Shown piece by piece: positions 16,971 through 21,295 of a stretch of 21,295 bases of DNA. Both the position numbers and the translations under genes were made by a program. How positions within the stretch are numbered: the stretch's first letter is position 1; each line of letters starts with the position of its first letter. Origin of the DNA: Candidatus Sumerlaeota bacterium (GTDB lineage Bacteria; Sumerlaeota; Sumerlaeia; JADFCT01); the NCBI GenBank assembly GCA_026398575.1, contig JAPLSP010000022.1, forward strand, positions 1 to 21,295, written 5' to 3'. The notes below the pieces were generated by a model that worked only from the letters and a program-made list of their open reading frames with translations, searched no databases and was not told the origin of the DNA.

Positions 16971-18024
16971 ATTTAATCCGCACTTCCTTGCCCGTCTTGC
17001 TTGAGAGGTAAACGGCGTCGAGGATTTTTTGGATTACCAGGGACTGCTTGATGGTGGTCAGCGGCTTGTCGAGGCCGAGGATGGCGTCTATCCAGTTGAC
17101 GTGGCGGTTGCAGTGCGGCATTGGAATCTTTACGCCCGATGGCTTGATGACTTCGTATTCGCCTTTCTTTTTGCCGAAGCGGAAGAGCTGCGCTTCCCAT
17201 GCCATTGCGCCGCCGGCGTCGCCGAAGAGTTGCACGTCGTTGCGGTTGGCTTCGGCCTGATGCGCGACCCAGGAGACATCGAGCGAAACGGTAGCGCCGT
17301 TTTTCATCTTGATGAACGCGGTGGCGAAATCGTCCACGTCGAAGACGTCCTCGCCGCGATCCGAGTAACCCCACCCGCCCTCGCCCAGGCCGCGATTGCC
17401 GAACTTGGTGTAGGTCTTGCCGCTAACGGCGACCGGCTCGAAGTTGTCCATCAGAAAGAGGCACAGGTCCAGCATGTGGACGCCGATGTCCAGCGTGCAG
17501 CCGCCGCCGGCCATGTCTTTGCGGCAGAACCAGGTGCGCATCCGGGGCGTGCCCGTGCGGCGCAGCCAGCAGGCCTTGCCGTGATAGATGTCGCCCAAAT
17601 CGCCGCGCTTGACGAGTTCGCGGATGACCTGGCTGCTCTGCCGGTAGCGCATCGTCATGCCGAGCATGAAGACCTTGCGCGCCTTCTTGGCGGCGGCGGC
17701 CACCTTCGCCGCTTCGGCGTAGTTGAGGCAGAAAGGCTTGTCGAGCAGGACGTGCTTGCCGGCCTGAAGCGCGGCGATGGCCGTGGAGGCGTGCAGATAG
17801 TTTGGCAGCGCGATGCCAACGGCGTCGAGCTCGGGATCGGCGAGGATGTCCTTGATAGCGCGATAAATTTTAGTCGCGCCGCACTTGGCTTGCAGCGCTT
17901 TGGCTCTTCCCTCGTGAATATCGCAGACGGCGACGGTCTTGGCCTGCGGATGTTTGTTGATCGAGAGGGCGTGATCCGACGAGATCGCGCCGCAACCGAT
18001 GACTCCCACTTTCAGTTCCTTCAT
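16969..18024 (-). CDS. Gfo/Idh/MocA-family NAD(P)-dependent dehydrogenase
   Basis: A 351-residue cytoplasmic oxidoreductase of the glucose-fructose oxidoreductase/inositol dehydrogenase family, acting on sugars or sugar-like compounds. The nucleotide-binding loop is GVIGCGAIS, residues 7-15. The conserved E-K-P motif appears as DKP at 95-97, a minor variant. The catalytic G-x-H-x-x-D is GVHMLD, residues 181-186, and the C-terminal domain carries the family stretch NRHVNWIDAILGLDKPL. AAGGA seven bases before the ATG supports the start. It is not in an obvious operon: a toxin candidate ends 69 bases upstream and brnT starts about 100 bases downstream. The substrate cannot be read; a role in glycan breakdown together with the GH38 enzyme is plausible but only inferred. 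Confidence 0.88.
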   Translation of the reverse strand: MKELKVGVIGCGAISSDHALSINKHPQAKTVAVCDIHEGRAKALQAKCGATKIYRAIKDILADPELDAVGIALPNYLHASTAIAALQAGKHVLLDKPFCLNYAEAAKVAAAAKKARKVFMLGMTMRYRQSSQVIRELVKRGDLGDIYHGKACWLRRTGTPRMRTWFCRKDMAGGGCTLDIGVHMLDLCLFLMDNFEPVAVSGKTYTKFGNRGLGEGGWGYSDRGEDVFDVDDFATAFIKMKNGATVSLDVSWVAHQAEANRNDVQLFGDAGGAMAWEAQLFRFGKKKGEYEVIKPSGVKIPMPHCNRHVNWIDAILGLDKPLTTIKQSLVIQKILDAVYLSSKTGKEVRIK

Positions 18025-18093
18025 ATTTGTTTCCTTTTCGGTATGGATTTTTTCCTCTCAACCTATCATATAAGGTCGCATGGCCATGTAGTA

Positions 18094-18537
18094 TCACGTA
18101 TGGGGAGGAACCCAAGGACAGACTTTATGTTCGGGATCCCACCATAAGAATTTGAAATATTGATCCATTAATAGGCCGAATATTCTTTCTTTTCCTGACA
18201 AAGCCAATTGAAATAAATAATCCGCCATCATATCAAGATTGATCTCGGTTAATCGGTCGCGCGCCGCTTTGCTGATTTTGTGGAGATCATCAATATAATG
18301 GCAGGAAGGAACTCGCTTGATGTCCTCCCATGTCATTGACTCGAAATTTGATAATTTATTAAAAAGATATTTCCACTGATTTGTATCGAACTGAGTCCAG
18401 CCAAATGGACCTTCAAAATCCATGCGTGAGAACTTCCACGCCGGCTTTCGGTTTTCCGGGATTGGCTGCGCCGCCGGGTCGAATCGGATAGACTTAATGG
18501 AATGCGGAGGCTTTTTATATCGCGTTTTCTTTGTCAT
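18094..18537 (-). CDS. putative toxin paired with Panacea-domain antitoxin
   Basis: A 147-residue protein whose ATG overlaps the stop of the Panacea gene as ATGA, so the two are co-translated. I do not recognise a named toxin domain. Visible features are a basic, Pro-rich N-terminus (residues 1-35), then WKFSRMDFEGPFGW at about 34-47, a helix KYLFNKLSNFESMTWEDI, a region with two His residues near HYIDDLHK, then ADYLFQLALSGKERIFGLL, and a C-terminal FLWWDPEHKVCPW near 129-141. The aromatic W-W-D-P-x-H-x-V ending and the preceding S-G-K-E-R-I-x-G strand look like a conserved core and could hold an active site. Panacea antitoxins neutralise many unrelated toxins, so this position makes a toxin the first guess. 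The region is clearly more AT-rich than its neighbours, fitting recent transfer. Confidence 0.6.
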   Translation of the reverse strand: MTKKTRYKKPPHSIKSIRFDPAAQPIPENRKPAWKFSRMDFEGPFGWTQFDTNQWKYLFNKLSNFESMTWEDIKRVPSCHYIDDLHKISKAARDRLTEINLDMMADYLFQLALSGKERIFGLLMDQYFKFLWWDPEHKVCPWVPPHT

Positions 18538-19001
18538 AACGCGCTGCTGTCCGGTGGTAGCGAGCTATAATATTCTCCCATTGCGGCATGCGATATTACC
18601 CGATGGCCGCGGTCATCATCCGATAATCCTTCTCGCGCATCCTTCCAAGGGCGCTCCATGTGAGTCAAGTCGCTAAGCCATTGGGAGGGTTTTGATCCAT
18701 AACCATCCAATACAGCTTTGATTGTTTCACGTTGTTCGTCATTCAAGACATCGGGATTGCCTAATGGCCAATCGCTCACGAGAAACTGACCTTTATGCTT
18801 TTCATAAACTTCCCGGACAACGGGGCCATTTGTCCAAGCTTCAATGTCTTCTTTGAACAGTGGCCTCTCATCCCAAACCAGTGACCATGCTTGGCAATAG
18901 TAGAGCAGCTTCTGCAATTTCATGGCCGTCATCTCCCCGCACGCGCGCAATATATACGCGGCCACGTCATGCGCGCTGATAAGATTTTGTTCTTTTGCCA
19001 T
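18534..19001 (-). CDS. Panacea-domain (DUF4065/SocA-like) antitoxin
   Basis: A 155-residue protein of the Panacea (DUF4065, GepA/SocA-like) family, known as a broadly paired antitoxin domain. The signature is visible: SAHDVAAYILRACGEMTAMK, then LQKLLYYCQAWSLVWDERPL, FKEDIEAWTNGPVVREVYEK (family E-x-W-x-x-G-P-V-x-x-x-V-Y), and L-x-x-x-THMERPWKDAR near the C-terminus, matching the L-T-H-x-E-x-P-W-x-x-A-R pattern. Start: AGGA eight bases before the ATG at 19001. It overlaps the next gene by ATGA. A near-consensus promoter lies in the 68-base gap upstream. It has no separate DNA-binding domain, so autoregulation is not evident. Confidence 0.88.
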   Translation of the reverse strand: MAKEQNLISAHDVAAYILRACGEMTAMKLQKLLYYCQAWSLVWDERPLFKEDIEAWTNGPVVREVYEKHKGQFLVSDWPLGNPDVLNDEQRETIKAVLDGYGSKPSQWLSDLTHMERPWKDAREGLSDDDRGHRVISHAAMGEYYSSLPPDSSAL

Positions 19002-19036
19002 GTTTTTGTTCCTCGTTTTATTGTCGTTTTATGAAG

Positions 19037-19065
19037 ATTATCAGACACCATTGATTTATTGTCAA
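19037..19065 (-). promoter_or_regulatory. sigma-70-type promoter of the Panacea toxin-antitoxin pair
   Basis: On the minus strand TTGACA (19060-19065), a 17-base spacer and GATAAT (19037-19042) form an almost perfect housekeeping promoter. It lies just past the stop of the GT2-GT4 gene and about 36 bases before the Panacea start, so the pair has its own strong promoter rather than relying on read-through. No clear palindromic operator overlaps it. Confidence 0.7.
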
Positions 19066-19069
19066 GTAG

Positions 19070-21220
19070 CTAAAACGCCGACAAGGTCTCGCGATAGATC
19101 GGCGCCATGCGCGCGGCGATCAGCGGCCAGGCGAAATGGCTTTCGGCATGGGCGCGGGCGGCGGCGGCGCGATTCCTGCGCTCCTGTGGATCGCCGGCCA
19201 GCATAAAGATCGTTTCCACCGCCCCGGCGACGTCGCCGGGCGGAACCAACGCCGCAAAAGACGCATCGCAATAATCGCGCGTCGCGGGCAGATCGGTCGT
19301 GATGATGGGCAATCCGCAGGCCATGGCTTCGAGAATGGAATTATTCGCCGTGGCGCCGGTCAGCGGCAGCACGAGCGCGCCGGCCTGCTGGTAAATGTCG
19401 CGCAAGGCTTCATCGGAAACCGCCGAGCGCCAGGTGATCTGCTCATATTGGGTGAGGCGGCGCAACGCGGGATGATAGCGGTCGCGAAAGGAAACGAGCA
19501 GATCGAACTGGATGGATGGCTCGCTGGCCAGCGTCCACTCGATGATTCGGGCCAGCGTCTCGAAATCGCGCAAATGCGATCCGGCAAAGACGCATCGGAA
19601 GGGTGATTGTGTCTTGGGCGCCTCTTGCTCCTCCGGCGCCGGGCGGAAGAAGTCAACGTCCACTCCGTGAGGAATCTGGAAAATCCGCGCGGAGCAAATC
19701 GAGCGGAAAAAGTCCGTTTGCAGGCTCGAAAGCGTTATGAGCGCATCCAGCGCCGGCAGGCGCTTCAACAGGCGCTTTTGCCTCTGCCACCATTCGGGCG
19801 GTTGATGCGCCGTCGCGATGACGCGCAATCCGGGGCAGGAGGCGCGCCGGCATTGCAGAAGGCCCCAATCGTTTTCGAGATACATGACGTGCGCCAGCAG
19901 CGGCGACGTGCGCCGGGCTTCCTGCAAAACGCGCCATTCCATCCGCAGGCTGCTCAGGCTGTAATACGGGCTTCCCATCACGCGGGTCAGCAGCGGCGAA
20001 AAAAGCAGGTCGCTCGCATTGGTGACTGCATTCGTCAGATCGCGCACAAGCCCTTGGGCAGGGCCGGCCCACTGCGGCGCCATGGCCTCATAGAGTAGAT
20101 CGTATCCGCTGCGCCGGCCCATGTGACGGAAGCGGTCGCGCAAAAAGACGATGGGCGGCGCGCTGGCCGTTGGCGCATTGCCGCTGGATGGAAGAGGCGC
20201 TGTCGCGGAGCGAGCCGTAGTTAAGTGTGACATCGTTGAGCGTGAGGTCGTGGATTCGTCCGGCAAGCCGCCTTCTTTCTGGATGCGCCGGCGCTCTTGA
20301 AGCAGATGAGCCGAGCGCGTCCATTGGCATCGCGCCAGTTGATAAGCGTCGCGCGAGCATGTCGCATGCTTGATCTCTGAACGCGCAGCGCACAAGGCAT
20401 AATGAATCAACGAATGAATAAGGCGCGCAGCCTGCCACGCCCGTCCCCGCCAAGGTTCGCGCCGCGCCACCGTCGCTCCCAAGCCGGCATAAACCCGATT
20501 GAAATATTCCCATGTCATCCGGTCCGGCCCCACGACGTGCCCCACGACCATTGCCGGTTCATAAATCAGCACGCCACCCGCCCGCGCGATGCGCCCGGCC
20601 AGGCGCGTCTCTTCGTCGGCTAACAACTGCGCGCCGGTGCGTCCCAGCGCCTCATTGAAGCCGCCCAGGTCGCGAATCCACGCCTTGCGCATCGCCAGAT
20701 TGCCTCCGCGCGCGTATTCGCCGCTTGTCAGGCGCAATCGCGACGGTCCCAGGTCCAGTTCGCCGAAATAAGGCCTCAGAAAGGCGCCCAGCCACGCAGG
20801 AGGCGGCGTTTTGAAGGCGAGATAAATCCGGCCGCATACCACGTCCGCGCTGGTCTCCTGGATGCATCGTTGCAGCGCTTCGAGCCAGGTGGAGTCAAGC
20901 AGAACATCGTCATCGAGATAAGCGACCCAATCGCCGCGCGCTTCTTCCAGTCCGCGGTTGCGCGCCGGAGACAGGCCCTGGCGTTTCTCGCGGGTATATC
21001 GCAGGGAAGGCCAGCGACGCGCCCATTCCTCGATGATCGCGCGCGTTTCGTCTGTTGAGTTGTTATCCACGATGATCAGCTCGTGTTCAATCCGCGCGCA
21101 CGCTTCCTGCCGGAAAAAACTCTCCAGCATCTCACGCAAGGCGCCCGCCCGGTTATATGTGCAGACAATGACAGAGATCATTGAAGGAAGATGGCCGATG
21201 GAATTATCAATTCTTTGCAT
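19070..21220 (-). CDS. GT2-GT4 fusion glycosyltransferase
   Basis: A 716-residue protein joining two glycosyltransferases of different folds. The N-terminal GT-A domain (family 2) starts at MISVIVCTYNRAG and has VDNNSTDET at 51-59, the YLDDDV metal motif at 101-106 and LADEETRLAGRI near 215. A basic helical stretch and a Ser/Thr/Ala/Pro-rich linker (about 320-350) follow. The C-terminal GT-B domain (family 4) runs from GRRSGYDLLYEAM and contains IPHGVDVDFFRPAP, the hinge-type sequence of GT4 enzymes, and EAMACGLPIITTDLPATRDY with Glu631 in the E-x-x-x-x-x-x-E region. It probably adds two sugars in a row in glycan or O-antigen-like assembly. The first ATG at 21220 and one at 21181 (directly before ISVIVCTYN) are both possible; neither has a strong ribosome site. 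The last 75 bases of the window hold no recognised feature. Confidence 0.85.
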   Translation of the reverse strand: MQRIDNSIGHLPSMISVIVCTYNRAGALREMLESFFRQEACARIEHELIIVDNNSTDETRAIIEEWARRWPSLRYTREKRQGLSPARNRGLEEARGDWVAYLDDDVLLDSTWLEALQRCIQETSADVVCGRIYLAFKTPPPAWLGAFLRPYFGELDLGPSRLRLTSGEYARGGNLAMRKAWIRDLGGFNEALGRTGAQLLADEETRLAGRIARAGGVLIYEPAMVVGHVVGPDRMTWEYFNRVYAGLGATVARREPWRGRAWQAARLIHSLIHYALCAARSEIKHATCSRDAYQLARCQWTRSAHLLQERRRIQKEGGLPDESTTSRSTMSHLTTARSATAPLPSSGNAPTASAPPIVFLRDRFRHMGRRSGYDLLYEAMAPQWAGPAQGLVRDLTNAVTNASDLLFSPLLTRVMGSPYYSLSSLRMEWRVLQEARRTSPLLAHVMYLENDWGLLQCRRASCPGLRVIATAHQPPEWWQRQKRLLKRLPALDALITLSSLQTDFFRSICSARIFQIPHGVDVDFFRPAPEEQEAPKTQSPFRCVFAGSHLRDFETLARIIEWTLASEPSIQFDLLVSFRDRYHPALRRLTQYEQITWRSAVSDEALRDIYQQAGALVLPLTGATANNSILEAMACGLPIITTDLPATRDYCDASFAALVPPGDVAGAVETIFMLAGDPQERRNRAAAARAHAESHFAWPLIAARMAPIYRETLSAF

Positions 21221-21295
21221 GATGCGTCTCGCGGCGCAACTGCTCTATAAGCACAAGCCCTATATCGCTGAGCGATGAAAAGCGGTATCTATCCA

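Noticed and set aside
17029..18147. A 372-codon plus-strand frame opposite the dehydrogenase
   Set aside because: It mirrors the third-base bias of a well-supported Gfo/Idh/MocA gene and has no family motif.

Overview
This is a GC-rich bacterial chromosomal window (its TA-rich parts are visibly more AT-rich). A heptosyltransferase of the lipopolysaccharide (LPS) type points to a Gram-negative envelope. A gingipain-like C25 peptidase, a secreted GH38 enzyme with discoidin domains, a Gfo/Idh/MocA dehydrogenase, a URO-D-family protein outside the true HemE group, and many short tandem repeats together suggest an uncultured lineage of the PVC/Sumerlaeota/Lentisphaerota/Hydrogenedentota kind. That placement is inference: there is no rRNA or other marker here.

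Layout. 87-3954 (+): a membrane-anchored family 2 glycosyltransferase, then a secreted C25 cysteine peptidase. 4004-4681 (-): PlsY, the phospholipid acyltransferase. 4876-10363 (-): a probable operon read from right to left. It starts with an unlisted 41-residue membrane peptide overlapping the GH38 start by ATGA, then a 1223-residue GH38 alpha-mannosidase-like enzyme with two discoidin domains, an orphan Hint (intein-like) protein lacking two key residues, and a URO-D superfamily protein. 10364-10665: no gene, but a dispersed 46-bp element and a 136-bp near-perfect hairpin. 10666-13307 (-): a two-gene metal module, an Nramp-related transporter with a magnesium-type site followed by a soluble MgtE-N/CBS sensor-like protein. 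13453-14892 (+): a GT9 heptosyltransferase carrying a 65-codon in-frame block of three different tandem repeats.

14881-19001 (-) is an accessory region with three toxin-antitoxin loci interleaved with other genes: an antitoxin-like gene followed by a 12-codon stump of a PemK/MazF-like toxin, a complete BrnT/BrnA pair with a 14-bp palindrome against the start codon, and a Panacea-domain gene overlapping an unrecognised toxin candidate, driven by a near-consensus sigma-70 promoter. A secreted protein of unknown function and a sugar-type dehydrogenase lie between them. 19070-21220 (-) is a GT2-GT4 fusion glycosyltransferase.

Together the core genes serve envelope and glycan work (three glycosyltransferase genes, PlsY, GH38, dehydrogenase). 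The most unusual content is the orphan Hint protein, the coupled membrane peptide, the Panacea pair with its unfamiliar partner, the decaying PemK-type locus, and at least seven short tandem repeat tracts of 7, 9, 10 or 15 bp units, several of them in frame inside genes.
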